This document shows positions 36,270-44,536 of a stretch of 64,000 bases of DNA, one piece after another. Origin of the DNA: an uncultured Lachnospiraceae bacterium (lineage in GTDB: Bacteria > Bacillota > Clostridia > Lachnospirales > Lachnospiraceae); assembly GCA_947628955.1 (NCBI GenBank), contig CANRBX010000003.1, positions 58,679 through 122,678 of the forward strand. Direction: 5' to 3'. Each line of letters opens with the position of its first letter. The stretch's first letter is position 1. The position numbers were made by a program, and so were the translations under genes. A model generated the notes under the pieces. That model did not search any database. It was given only the letters and a program-made list of their open reading frames with translations, and had not been told where the DNA came from.

Positions 36270-36716
36270 TTGTGGTATTCGAGGGAGAAAGTAAGCTGAG
36301 GAAAGCCGTATATTGAGCGCCGCTCGAACACGTTGCAGGAAGGCGGGCGGGGCTGGGAGGATCAAGGCGGTATCGCCAAGCTGCAAGTGCTTCTTATCAA
36401 TTTTCAGAAATCGATCTTTTTCAAAAGGAAGCGGATACAATGATGTCTGCTTTGCAAGCAAATCCACAAGATTGACTAGTCTGCCGGCCTTTACGGCATC
36501 CCAGTCTCCTTTGCTAACGTATTCAGGCGGTATTTGCGCTGATAATTCCTGAATCGTTTCCGTATTGGCAACAGACTTGAGGACAAGATTTCCGGCCTGG
36601 AGTGTCCTTATTTCATTCTGTTGCCCGACAAACAGGGGAATAAAGATGCTGTGGGACAAAGTGTAGCCGCTGTTATTTTCAATTATGTGTCGTTTCAGAT
36701 TTTCTGAAATTCTCAT
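36174..36716 (-). CDS. Unrecognised protein, possibly truncated
   Basis: A 180-codon frame on the minus strand beginning MRISENLKRHIIENNSGYTL and containing IPPEYVSKGDWDAVKAGRLV. Its last ~30 codons are antisense to the end of the radical SAM gene, so the natural C terminus may have been lost at a junction near 36270-36300. Mid-part codon use looks like coding sequence, and no membrane segment is seen. I do not recognise a family. It could be a chance frame over junction DNA. Confidence 0.35.
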   Translation of the reverse strand: MRISENLKRHIIENNSGYTLSHSIFIPLFVGQQNEIRTLQAGNLVLKSVANTETIQELSAQIPPEYVSKGDWDAVKAGRLVNLVDLLAKQTSLYPLPFEKDRFLKIDKKHLQLGDTALILPAPPAFLQRVRAALNIRLSSAYFLPRIPQLLYNLFPAPGIYHITFHAKRISATSFCHSVT

Positions 36717-36752
36717 CGGAAGTCTATTCCTGCTTTCTTGAACTGTAAGGTG

Positions 36753-37130
36753 CTATTTCGTTTCGCTGTTGTTGAAGCTAAGGCTGGGAACACAGATTAA
36801 GACTATCTGCAATCGTGGCAAGGGGTGAGGATTATTCTTGATTGATCTCAATATTTCCTTGTCAGTTTTAGTGAGATTAATTCCTTCATTTATCTCCCCA
36901 TTTATCTCCCCATTTATCTCCCCGTTTATTTCCCCATTTATTTCCCCATCAGAGACAGTAAGAGAAGATGGCCCCACAGTTGCGGTAGCCACTTCCGACA
37001 GTGGGATAATAATGCGGAATATATCTCCCTCTATAAATTCCGGCTCAGCTCCGGAATACATTTTTGTGTATTTGTAGGTGTTGCGCATCCCGGAGCCGAG
37101 TTCATCTGCAATTACCCTGCTCACCTCTTT
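36753..37130 (-). pseudogene. C-terminal fragment of an AlbA_2/ATP-binding regulator-type protein with GEIN repeats
   Basis: On the minus strand ADELGSGMRNTYKYTKMYSG, EPEFIEGDIFRIIIPL, then five tandem GEIN units, then TKTDKEILRSIKNNP. This order is what I associate with the C terminus of AlbA_2-domain ATP-binding proteins (a conserved E-L-G-S-G-x-R-N-x-x-K-Y-T-K helix, a F-R-x-x-I-P-L strand, a linker and a small winged helix). The N-terminal DNA-binding and ATPase parts are missing; the frame runs out of the AAA-ATPase 3' flank instead, so it is a broken piece. Confidence 0.6.
36889..36952 (-). repeat. 12-bp tandem repeat encoding GEIN
   Basis: About five tandem units of ATTTATCTCCCC (plus strand; ATTTATTTCCCC variants) which read GGGGAGATAAAT on the coding strand, giving (GEIN)n between the ATPase-like and winged-helix parts of the fragment. 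Related EIN-type units occur again near 40680-40712. Confidence 0.8.
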
Positions 37131-37143
37131 CAGCCAGCAGGCA

Positions 37144-38835
37144 TTATCCATCCCCAAGCGCCACCCGGCACCGCTTCTTGTAGCATGCAATCCCGTATTT
37201 CAGTACTTTCTCGATGCCATCGTCCATGAATATCTCATCATAGCGTTTCGTTTCGATCTGCGCGAGTGCATCCTGCATCGCAGACTCCAGGCTGCCGTTC
37301 TCGGCGTATTTCACCTCGATAACGATTCCCAGGCTGTCGTCCTCCGCTTCCACAAGGATATCGCCGTAGCCGTCCCCGGTCTCTCGGTTACTGGTCACGA
37401 TCCAATCCGCTTTGTATGCCAGAAGTCCCATAAGAATTCCATGGTAGAAGTTCTCCTTGCGGGCTTTCTGTACCGATGTATCCCGGATGCTGATCGCACG
37501 GCGCAGATAGCCGCCGAAAGCTTTCTCCACTCCGGCCGCATCTCCGGCCGCAAACGCGTCGCACAGCTTTTTCAGCGATTCCCCGTCATTCCTTGTCTCT
37601 TCCCGGAACAGCTCCATGATCTGGTCCGCGAAGATCGCGCGGATCTCACGGTTCGGGATGGTTAAAGGTATCCCGTCTCCATCCGGTTTTCCGGCACTTG
37701 TCAGATATCCGGTCATGTAGAGCAGGCTCCACAGGTTCTCCACCGTGGTATACATCTCCCGATAGGTCAGTTCCTGGCGGATCCATTTCTTCACTGTTCC
37801 GCCGTCTGCCAGCACCTGCAGCTCCCGACGGGCTGAACCGGCGTCCATCCGCCGCACGAACTCCCGCACCGCGTCGTTGCTGCTGGAATTGGCCCAGAAA
37901 TTCTGCGGCGGGGCCTGCGGATCTGTCTGAAGCAGATCCATATAATTGATGACGTCCCATGGGCAGTAGATCTCCTGATCCCCGAACCGGTATCCGTCAT
38001 ACCACTCGCGGACCACGTCCCATGCATCCGGCAGGCCATAGTATTCCAGAAACTGCCTGACCTCGCAGCCGGTAAATCCGAAATAACTGCTAAACCGCGG
38101 ATCCGCGATTGTCAGCACACGCAGGTTGTTCATTCCCGTGAAAATGCTCTCCTTCGAAATCCGCAGGCACCCGGTCAGCACCGCCCATTCCAGGCTGTCG
38201 TTGGTTTTCAGCGCCTGCGCGAACATATTGCGGATCAGCCCTGCCATCTCGTCGTAATATCCGGCATAGAATGCTTTCTGCAGAGGCACATCGTACTCAT
38301 CGATCAGCAGGATCGTTTTTCGGCCATAGTGCTTCTCCAAAAGACGGCAGAGCATCCACAGACTGTCCGTCATCGTCTGCTCCGACATACTGTAATTCTG
38401 CAGTGCCCGAAAATTCTCTTTATCCCGTTCTTCAAGATTCTCACTTTTCTCCAAAAAGCTCAGTCGGTCAGCTACTTCCGCGATCACGCTTCCCATCTGT
38501 TCCTTCGCCCTGGTGAAGTTTGCCGCATCCACGCTTTTCAGCGACACAAACAGCACCGGGTACTTCCCCATGTGCCTCCTGCACAGCTCCTTCTCCCGGG
38601 AGATCGCCAGTCCCTCAAAGAGCGACGGATCCGTTCCGATCTCGAAGAAGCATTTTAACGTCGTCATCGCCAGCGTTTTTCCGAACCGCCGCGGACGCGT
38701 GAACAGCGTTACTTTAGCCTGACTGCGCAGAAGTTCCGCAATCAGCCCGGTCTTATCCACATAGTAATACTCTTTTTCCCTCAGTTCATCAAAATATTCC
38801 GTCCCGATAGGCAGCGGTCTCTTTTCCCACAACAT
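37144..38835 (-). CDS. AAA-ATPase-like protein with C-terminal PD-(D/E)XK nuclease domain, full-length copy
   Basis: 563 residues on the minus strand. ATG at 38835 follows GGAGGGCGG. The N terminus PLPIGTEYFDELREKEYYYV and DKTGLIAELL is typical of the AAA-ATPase_like family; FTRPRRFGKTLAMTT is Walker A and TILLIDEYDVPL Walker B. The C-terminal part has GDILVEAEDDSLGIVIEVKY, the D-x(n)-E-x-K nuclease pattern. These proteins are very common in gut Clostridia and Bacteroidetes, occur in many copies, and have no settled function; defence or mobile-element roles have been suggested. A promoter at 38901-38929 is shared with the copy at 39420. Confidence 0.88.
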   Translation of the reverse strand: MLWEKRPLPIGTEYFDELREKEYYYVDKTGLIAELLRSQAKVTLFTRPRRFGKTLAMTTLKCFFEIGTDPSLFEGLAISREKELCRRHMGKYPVLFVSLKSVDAANFTRAKEQMGSVIAEVADRLSFLEKSENLEERDKENFRALQNYSMSEQTMTDSLWMLCRLLEKHYGRKTILLIDEYDVPLQKAFYAGYYDEMAGLIRNMFAQALKTNDSLEWAVLTGCLRISKESIFTGMNNLRVLTIADPRFSSYFGFTGCEVRQFLEYYGLPDAWDVVREWYDGYRFGDQEIYCPWDVINYMDLLQTDPQAPPQNFWANSSSNDAVREFVRRMDAGSARRELQVLADGGTVKKWIRQELTYREMYTTVENLWSLLYMTGYLTSAGKPDGDGIPLTIPNREIRAIFADQIMELFREETRNDGESLKKLCDAFAAGDAAGVEKAFGGYLRRAISIRDTSVQKARKENFYHGILMGLLAYKADWIVTSNRETGDGYGDILVEAEDDSLGIVIEVKYAENGSLESAMQDALAQIETKRYDEIFMDDGIEKVLKYGIACYKKRCRVALGDG

Positions 38836-38900
38836 GCTTTCCGCCCTCCTTCCCGTTCTGACAGATCTGAACGTCTTATGCGCGCACAAATTCTATATTC

Positions 38901-38929
38901 AGTATATCGGAAATGCCTGCAAACCGCAA
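38901..38929 (-). promoter_or_regulatory. Promoter of the full-length AAA-ATPase gene
   Basis: On the minus strand TTGCGG (38929-38924), a 17-base spacer, then TATACT (38906-38901), about 65 bases before the ATG. The same arrangement and much of the spacer sequence recur upstream of the second copy. Confidence 0.7.
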
Positions 38930-39224
38930 GGGAATAAATTTTCAGCCCGTTCTGCACTGATTATTCCGGCCGCCACCGGACAGGCGGCTCTGCCGCCCCG
39001 CAATATTCAAACACCGACACTGCATGCGTGGAAGCTGCCCTCACCTTCTTCCGCTTCCGGCTGAGAACCTGTTACAGGAGTTGTATGCTTGGAGAATCAT
39101 GATCCAGGGCACTCACCATTTGTACTGTGCTGCGCGCTGCTGATTGTCCCATGTGGCGCCATGATGCCCGGGGCGCCGCGGAGCTTCCATGCTGAGTATT
39201 CTGCAGGATTTTCTTTTTTGTCCC
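38930..39224. other. Intergenic DNA between the two divergent AAA-ATPase genes
   Basis: About 300 bases between the two outward-facing promoters. No convincing gene, RNA or terminator seen. The frames that cross it are short and read into gene leaders. Confidence 0.5.
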
Positions 39225-39253
39225 TTGTGGTTTTCTGGCACTTCCGATATACT
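39225..39253 (+). promoter_or_regulatory. Promoter of the internally deleted AAA-ATPase gene
   Basis: TTGTGG (39225-39230), 17 bases, TATACT (39248-39253). The CTTCCGATATACTGAATA stretch is conserved with the promoter of the inverted copy. The leader here is longer (about 165 bases) because of an insertion relative to the other copy. Confidence 0.65.
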
Positions 39254-39419
39254 GAATAAAGAGTTTGTGTATGCGGATACCGGATGGCGGTTGTGTGCTG
39301 CCTGAGTCTGCAGGCTGCGTATGGAAGGTGAGTAATCCGGAGCTATCCGGGCCTGTAATACCCGGAAGTATGCACATAAGATGTCTGAGTATGTCAGAAC
39401 GGGAAGGGGACGGAAAACT

Positions 39420-40520
39420 ATGCTGCGGGAGAAGAAACTGCTCCCCATAGGAGCGGAATTTTTTGATAAGCTGCGGAAAAATGATTGTTACTATGTAGAT
39501 AAGACCAGACTGATCGCGGAGCTTTTGAATTCCCATGCAGATGTGACACTGTTCACGCGTCCGCGGCGGTTCGGAAAGACGCTGGCGATGACGACGTTAA
39601 AATGCTTCTTTGAGATCGGAACGGATCCGTCGCTCTTTGAAGGACTGGCGATCTCTCAGGAAAGGGAACTGTGCGAGCGGCACCTGGGGAAGTATCCGGT
39701 GATATTTGTGACGCTGAAGGATATAGAAGGAAATGATTTTACCAGGGCCAGGGAGCAGATGGGAAGCGTGATCGCGAGGGCAGCCGAGCGGGTGGACTTC
39801 CTGACGCACAGCGAGAAACTTACCGATGAGGACAAGGACAGCTTCCGGACGCTGCGGCATTATAGCATGACGGAACAGGCGATGACAGACAGCCTGAGGA
39901 CGCTCTGCCGGCTTTTGGAGAAGCACTATGGCCAAAAGACGATCCTGCTGATCGATGAGTACGATGTGCCCCTCCAGAAAGCATTCTATGCCGGGTATTA
40001 CGATGAGATGGCAGAGCTGATCCGCAATATGTTCGGGCAGGCGCTGAAAACCAACGACAGCCTGGAGCGGGCGGTGCTGACCGGGTGCCTGCGGATCTCG
40101 AAGGAGAGCATCTTCACGGGGATGAACAATCTGCAGGTTTTCACAGTGACGGATTCGGCATTTTCCGACTGCTTCGGGTTTACGGACGCGGAAGTCCGGG
40201 ACATTATGGACTACTATGATCTGACAGGCTTTTATGAAAGCGCGAGGGAGTGGTATGATGGCTACCGGTTCGGTGAAGAGCCGATATACTGTCCGTGGGA
40301 CATGGTGAATTATATCTACGATCTCCGCTTCAATCCGGGAAACACTCCGGGAAATTTCTGGATTAATTCCAGCAGCAACGATGCGGTGCGGGAGACGCTT
40401 GCACAGATTGAAACGAAGCGCTATGACGAGACGTTTACAGACGATGGCATCGAGAAGGTACTGAAATACGGGATTGCCTGCTGCAAGAAGCGGTGCCGGG
40501 TGGCGCTGGGGGATGGATAA
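39420..40520 (+). CDS. AAA-ATPase-like protein, copy with in-frame loss of the nuclease domain
   Basis: 366 residues from ATG 39420 (GGGGACGG upstream). It matches the inverted copy throughout: LLPIGAEFFDKLRK, FTRPRRFGKTLAMTT (Walker A), TILLIDEYDVPL (Walker B). After NFWINSSSNDAVRE it jumps straight to TLAQIETKRYDETF, the last 38 residues of the family. About 197 codons are missing, including the whole D-x(n)-E-x-K nuclease motif. The frame is kept, so a stable ATPase-only product is possible, though a decaying gene is as likely. Its end is shared with copy 1 for ~20 bases past the stop. Confidence 0.85.
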   Translation: MLREKKLLPIGAEFFDKLRKNDCYYVDKTRLIAELLNSHADVTLFTRPRRFGKTLAMTTLKCFFEIGTDPSLFEGLAISQERELCERHLGKYPVIFVTLKDIEGNDFTRAREQMGSVIARAAERVDFLTHSEKLTDEDKDSFRTLRHYSMTEQAMTDSLRTLCRLLEKHYGQKTILLIDEYDVPLQKAFYAGYYDEMAELIRNMFGQALKTNDSLERAVLTGCLRISKESIFTGMNNLQVFTVTDSAFSDCFGFTDAEVRDIMDYYDLTGFYESAREWYDGYRFGEEPIYCPWDMVNYIYDLRFNPGNTPGNFWINSSSNDAVRETLAQIETKRYDETFTDDGIEKVLKYGIACCKKRCRVALGDG

Positions 40521-40949
40521 CGGCCTGCTGGCTGCCTTACCTATATGGAAAGTGGGGCAGCCGCATTACTTTGAGGGAGCAGTACACTTACAGGGGAGCG
40601 GGTACGCTCCTTATTTTTTTCTTTTTCTGCGATCTGATGGGAACTTTCCTTTCAGAGAAAGCAGCCAGTCCTGGTATGATTTATTTCTTCATTTATTTCC
40701 GCATTTATTTCTCGGTCAGAACGCAGTATTCCGGTGCGTCCCGGAATGTTTCTTCGATTTCATAATGTCCGGATTCTGTAATACTCAGACCCCGGAATGC
40801 TTTTTCGATTTCGAAATGCCTGTATTCCGGAATGCTCAGATTTCAGCTGTGACTGCAATAACTGGGATTGCAAACAGTGGCGAAAATCTGCTATACTTTT
40901 TACTGTGCCTTGTGCATGCAGACAGAAAGCGATGGAACGGGGGATGAAG
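40521..40949. other. Gene-poor interval with repeat remnants before the recombinase operon
   Basis: No intact gene. On the minus strand it holds three 12-bp units encoding EIN-type repeats (about 40680-40712), like those of the 36753 fragment, and two 51-bp imperfect repeats (40740-40840). A tight purine-rich site near 40938 precedes the first recombinase. Confidence 0.5.
40740..40840. repeat. Two tandem ~51-bp imperfect repeats
   Basis: Copy A 40740-40789 and copy B 40791-40840 both start CCCGGAATG, share TTCGATTTC and end CTCAGA. On the minus strand both stay open and encode a 17-residue unit (LSIPEYRHFEIEKAFRG and LSITESGHYEIEETFRD), so they may be coding remnants. Their place just before recombinase genes also makes a recombination site possible. 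Confidence 0.6.
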
Positions 40950-41969
40950 ATGCAGAAAATTACGGAACCAGGGAATAAGGGGTCAGCGGATGGAAGGAAG
41001 AGGACGGCGGTGTACTGCAGGGTCAGTACGCGCAGCGATATGCAGGACGGATCCTTTGAGGTACAGAAGGAGTATCTGCTGCGGTATGTCGGCGAGCGCC
41101 GGGACATGGAGCTTGCCGGTGTGTACGGGGACCGCGGGAAGAGCGGGAGGACGGCGAAGAACCGCCCGGAGTTCTGCCGGATGCTGAAGGACTGCGAGGC
41201 GGGGAGGATTGACCTGGTCGTGACAAAGTCGGTCTCCCGCTTTGCGAGGAATATGGCGGAGTGCATCGCGGTGATAAGAAAGCTGCAGGCGCTTGGAGTG
41301 TCCGTGCTGTTTGAAAGGGAAGGGCTGGACACGGGCGGCCCGGGAGGGGAGCTCATTCTGGGGATGTTTGCTGCGGTCGCCCAGGAGGAGAGCAACAGCA
41401 TCCGGCAGAACCTGCGGTGGAGCAGGAGGAAGTGCTATGAGGCAGGAAGACCGTGGGAAAGGCCGAGCTACGGATACCGCTCCTGCGGGGAGGATCACCG
41501 ATGGCAGATTGAACCGGGGGAGAGCAGAAGAGTGCGGATGGCATTTTATATGGCCGGGATCTGCCATAACTACACGGAGATCCGAAGCGCGCTGAACAGG
41601 ATGGAAGATGAGGAAGGGACGGGGAAGGTCTGGAACCACAATCCGATGGTCTACATGCTCTCCAACCTGACCTATACTGGGGATTACCTGACAAACAAGG
41701 AATGCACGTTTGCAGAGCAGGGGGAGATGAAGCGCGGAAAAAACAGAGGGCAGATGGGGCAGTTCTATATCAGGGGGCACCACGAGCCAATCGTGACAGG
41801 CGTCCTTTTTGCCGATGTGCAGGAGCTTCTGAAACGGCACCTGCTGTTCACGGGGCGTTCCAATTTTACGGCGGAAGAGGAAAAGCTGATGGCGAGGATC
41901 CGGGCGGAGACTGAGTCGGGGACGGACGAGGAAACGAGAAAGCTGGCGGTGAATTATTCGGGGAATTGA
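40950..41969 (+). CDS. Serine recombinase 1 of a three-gene operon
   Basis: About 339 residues. ATG 40950 has GGGGGA five bases upstream; ATG 40944 and 40932 are in frame. The catalytic domain has AVYCRVSTRSD (nucleophile Ser26), KSVSRFARN and AAVAQEESNSI. The recombinase domain follows with NRMEDEEG and LSNLTYTGDYL, and HHEPIVTGVLFADVQ. It lacks the cysteine zinc ribbon and long coiled coil of full-length large serine recombinases, so it is a short member. It shares the operon with two related genes; they may act as a hetero-complex as in multi-recombinase elements. Confidence 0.88.
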   Translation: MQKITEPGNKGSADGRKRTAVYCRVSTRSDMQDGSFEVQKEYLLRYVGERRDMELAGVYGDRGKSGRTAKNRPEFCRMLKDCEAGRIDLVVTKSVSRFARNMAECIAVIRKLQALGVSVLFEREGLDTGGPGGELILGMFAAVAQEESNSIRQNLRWSRRKCYEAGRPWERPSYGYRSCGEDHRWQIEPGESRRVRMAFYMAGICHNYTEIRSALNRMEDEEGTGKVWNHNPMVYMLSNLTYTGDYLTNKECTFAEQGEMKRGKNRGQMGQFYIRGHHEPIVTGVLFADVQELLKRHLLFTGRSNFTAEEEKLMARIRAETESGTDEETRKLAVNYSGN

Positions 41970-41996
41970 AGTACGGAAGGAAGGGTATAGGGGAGC

Positions 41997-43463
41997 ATGG
42001 AAATGGAACAACTGCTGAAGCGGGAGACAGGGCAGGGGAGAACAGCTTCAGAAAAGGCATGCCGCGTAGCGGCATACTGCAGGGTATCGACGGATAAGGA
42101 GGGACAGAAGAGCAGCTTTGCGATCCAGGTGGCTGCTTATACGGAGAAAATAAAGGGAACCCCGGGCTGGACATTTGCCGGGATCTATACAGACGAAGGG
42201 GTCACGGGCACGAGCGCGAAAAACCGTACGGGGTTTCGTCATATGATAGAGGACTGTGAGGCCGGAAAGATTGATTACATTATTACAAAGTCGATTTCAA
42301 GGTTTGCCAGGAACACACTGGAATGCCTGGCCTGCATCCGGCATCTGCAGGGGCTTGGCGTACAGCTTCTGTTTGAGAAGGAGAACATTGACACAGGGTC
42401 GGTGTTTTCGGAGATGCTGCTGACCATACTGGCGGCATTTGCCCAGGAGGAAAGCCGCTCGATTTCCGAAAATGTAAAATGGGGGATCCGGAAACGCTAT
42501 CAGGAGGGGATTGACCGGTGGACGGCCATTTATGGCTATGAACAGACGGAGGCGGGAAATTATCAGATCGTGCCCGAAGAAGCTGAGGTTGTGCGCAGGA
42601 TCTTCCGGCTTTATGAGCATGGATCCAGCATTGCGGAGATCGCAGGGATCCTGGAGCGGGAGCAGACAGAGAGCCCCGGCGGGAAAACGCGGTGGGAAGC
42701 CTCCACCATCCACGCGATCCTGTGCAATGAGAAATATGCCGGGGATATCATGCTGCAGAAAAGATACACGGTGGATCACATCAGTCACAGGGATACGCGG
42801 AATGACTGCACGGCCATCCCGGCTTATTACATCCGGGATCACCATACACCGCTGGTGAGCCGGAAAACATATGCGCGGGTGCAGAAGATCAGGAAGCTGA
42901 ACTGTCAGGGAGGAAGAACGGAGGACTGCCGGGACCGCAACGTCCAGTACCCGTTTGCCGATCTGCTCCGCTGTCCCTGGTGCGGCGCAGGCCTGCACCA
43001 GCGCCATATGCCGGTGCAGAGGAACGCGGGGCGCGGGTGGCTCTGCGAGGGAAAAGAGGGCTGCGGGCAGTTTTTCATACGCTCCGCACTGCTGGAGGAT
43101 GCTGTGCTGCGCGCATATTCGGCTCTGCAGATGGAAGAGATCGAGCGGCGGTTCGAAGAAAAAGGGCCGGGCATCAGGCGGGCTGCGCGCAGGCTTGCCA
43201 GGATGAAGCGGGCGCACCCGGAGCTCGGGCGGGTGGATTATTACTGGCTCGACGACCTGGTGGAATATATCACTTTCGGGAAGCACTGTAAGGAATGGGC
43301 GCCGGGGGAGGCTGCATATCCGGATGACCGCACAGTGACGGTGCACTGGAAGTGCGGACTGCGCACGACGGTATTTTCGGGCGTCGGGGAGGAAAAGGAC
43401 ATGCCCGGCAGGGTACTGGGCCTGTACAGGGCCTACCTGAGGCGGAAGGGACGGGTGGGATAA
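41997..43463 (+). CDS. Serine recombinase 2 (large serine recombinase with zinc ribbon)
   Basis: 488 residues. AAYCRVSTDKEGQ holds Ser31; TKSISRFARNTLE, AAFAQEESRSISENVKWGI and LCNEKYAGDIMLQKRY follow. A zinc ribbon is present: LLRCPWCGAGLHQRH and LCEGKEGCGQFF. This is the only one of the three with the full catalytic, recombinase and zinc-ribbon layout, so it is likely the main strand-exchange enzyme. The predicted product is cytoplasmic and acts on att-like sites. It lies 27 bases after recombinase 1 and 1 base before recombinase 3. Confidence 0.92.
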   Translation: MEMEQLLKRETGQGRTASEKACRVAAYCRVSTDKEGQKSSFAIQVAAYTEKIKGTPGWTFAGIYTDEGVTGTSAKNRTGFRHMIEDCEAGKIDYIITKSISRFARNTLECLACIRHLQGLGVQLLFEKENIDTGSVFSEMLLTILAAFAQEESRSISENVKWGIRKRYQEGIDRWTAIYGYEQTEAGNYQIVPEEAEVVRRIFRLYEHGSSIAEIAGILEREQTESPGGKTRWEASTIHAILCNEKYAGDIMLQKRYTVDHISHRDTRNDCTAIPAYYIRDHHTPLVSRKTYARVQKIRKLNCQGGRTEDCRDRNVQYPFADLLRCPWCGAGLHQRHMPVQRNAGRGWLCEGKEGCGQFFIRSALLEDAVLRAYSALQMEEIERRFEEKGPGIRRAARRLARMKRAHPELGRVDYYWLDDLVEYITFGKHCKEWAPGEAAYPDDRTVTVHWKCGLRTTVFSGVGEEKDMPGRVLGLYRAYLRRKGRVG

Positions 43464-43464
43464 T

Positions 43465-44382
43465 ATGGAGATCATTTACATGCCGGGCAGGTATGGGCGG
43501 GAGAGAAAGCGTGTGGCGGCATACTGCCGGGTGTCAACCCTGTCGGACTGCCAGGAGGAGAGCCTGGATGCACAGATCCATTATTATGAGTCCTATATCG
43601 TGAGCAGGCCGGGATGGGAGTATGCGGGGATCTATTCGGATGAGAAGAGCGCCGCGAGCGCTGCAAACCGCCCGGGCTTCCAGCAGATGCTCGGGGATGC
43701 CGCGCGGAGGGAGCTGGACATCATCCTGGTCAAATCGATCTCCCGCTTTTCTCGCAACATCGTGGACTGCCAGAAATATACGGATCTCCTGTCAGGCTAC
43801 GGGGTGGAGGTGCGTTTCGAGAAGGAGCGCATCAGCACGCCGGGAGATTCCGGGAATATGCTGTTTTCCGTGCTGGCCATGGTCGCACAGGACGAGAGCC
43901 GGAGCATATCCGACTGTGTGAGGTGGGGCTACAGAGAGCGCTACCGGAAGGGGGAGTATAATCTCGGGAACCACCGGATCCTGGGCTATGACACGGTGGA
44001 CGGGCGCCTGGTGCCGAACGGCGACGCCTGGATCGTGAGGATGATCTACCGGCTGTTCCTGGATGGAAAAACATACCGCCAGATTGCTGCGCATATCCAG
44101 GCCGCCGGTGGAAAACGCCTGCGCAGCAGCCGGCCGATGGGCAATTCGACGATCCTGCGCATCCTGCAGAATGAGACTTATGTAGGGGACAAGCTCCTGC
44201 AGAAGCAGGCCCCGACACATTTTCTGGCAGGAGTGCCGGAAAGACATGCGGGATATGAGAGCAACTATCTGGTGAATGACCACGAGGCGATTATCGACCG
44301 CGAGACATGGGAAAAGACGCAGGAGATACTGAGGCGGCGAAAGGAGAGAAGAGAAAGAGAGCGGAAGCTGCAGCAGGAGTAA
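43465..44382 (+). CDS. Serine recombinase 3 of the operon
   Basis: 305 residues. AAYCRVSTLSDCQEESL holds Ser24, then VKSISRFSRNIVD, AMVAQDESRSISDCVRWGY and LQNETYVGDKLLQKQ. The gene ends after a short basic stretch (RRRKERRERERKLQQE) with no zinc ribbon. It shares about the same layout as recombinase 1. The start sits 1 base after the preceding stop, so translation is coupled. Confidence 0.9.
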   Translation: MEIIYMPGRYGRERKRVAAYCRVSTLSDCQEESLDAQIHYYESYIVSRPGWEYAGIYSDEKSAASAANRPGFQQMLGDAARRELDIILVKSISRFSRNIVDCQKYTDLLSGYGVEVRFEKERISTPGDSGNMLFSVLAMVAQDESRSISDCVRWGYRERYRKGEYNLGNHRILGYDTVDGRLVPNGDAWIVRMIYRLFLDGKTYRQIAAHIQAAGGKRLRSSRPMGNSTILRILQNETYVGDKLLQKQAPTHFLAGVPERHAGYESNYLVNDHEAIIDRETWEKTQEILRRRKERRERERKLQQE

Positions 44383-44435
44383 ATTTTTCAGGACGTGAAT
44401 TATGAAAAATCATATTTACTAAAATATATTTAAAT

Positions 44436-44482
44436 AATACTTTAATAAAAGTATTGACACAAATAAAGAGGTGTGATATGAT
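44436..44482 (+). promoter_or_regulatory. Promoter with overlapping inverted-repeat operator for the catabolic cluster
   Basis: TTGACA (44454-44459), 17 bases, TATGAT (44477-44482). An exact inverted repeat AATACTTT-AATA-AAAGTATT (44436-44455) overlaps the first bases of the -35 box. The same 20-base motif with 17/20 identity lies at the same place in the 52258 promoter. I infer a repressor or activator site, most simply for the ROK regulator. Confidence 0.75.
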
Positions 44483-44536
44483 CAGGACATAGTAAATACG
44501 AACATGAATGATATTATTCAAAGGAGGCAATGAATT

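Noticed and set aside
39072..39536. Minus-strand frame over the leader of the second ATPase gene
   Set aside because: It overlaps a promoter, a leader and the start of a real gene, and shows no motif.
40797..40949. Extended N terminus of recombinase 1
   Set aside because: Cys- and Trp-rich translation of repeat DNA with no resemblance to recombinases; catalytic domain begins normally from ATG 40944/40950.
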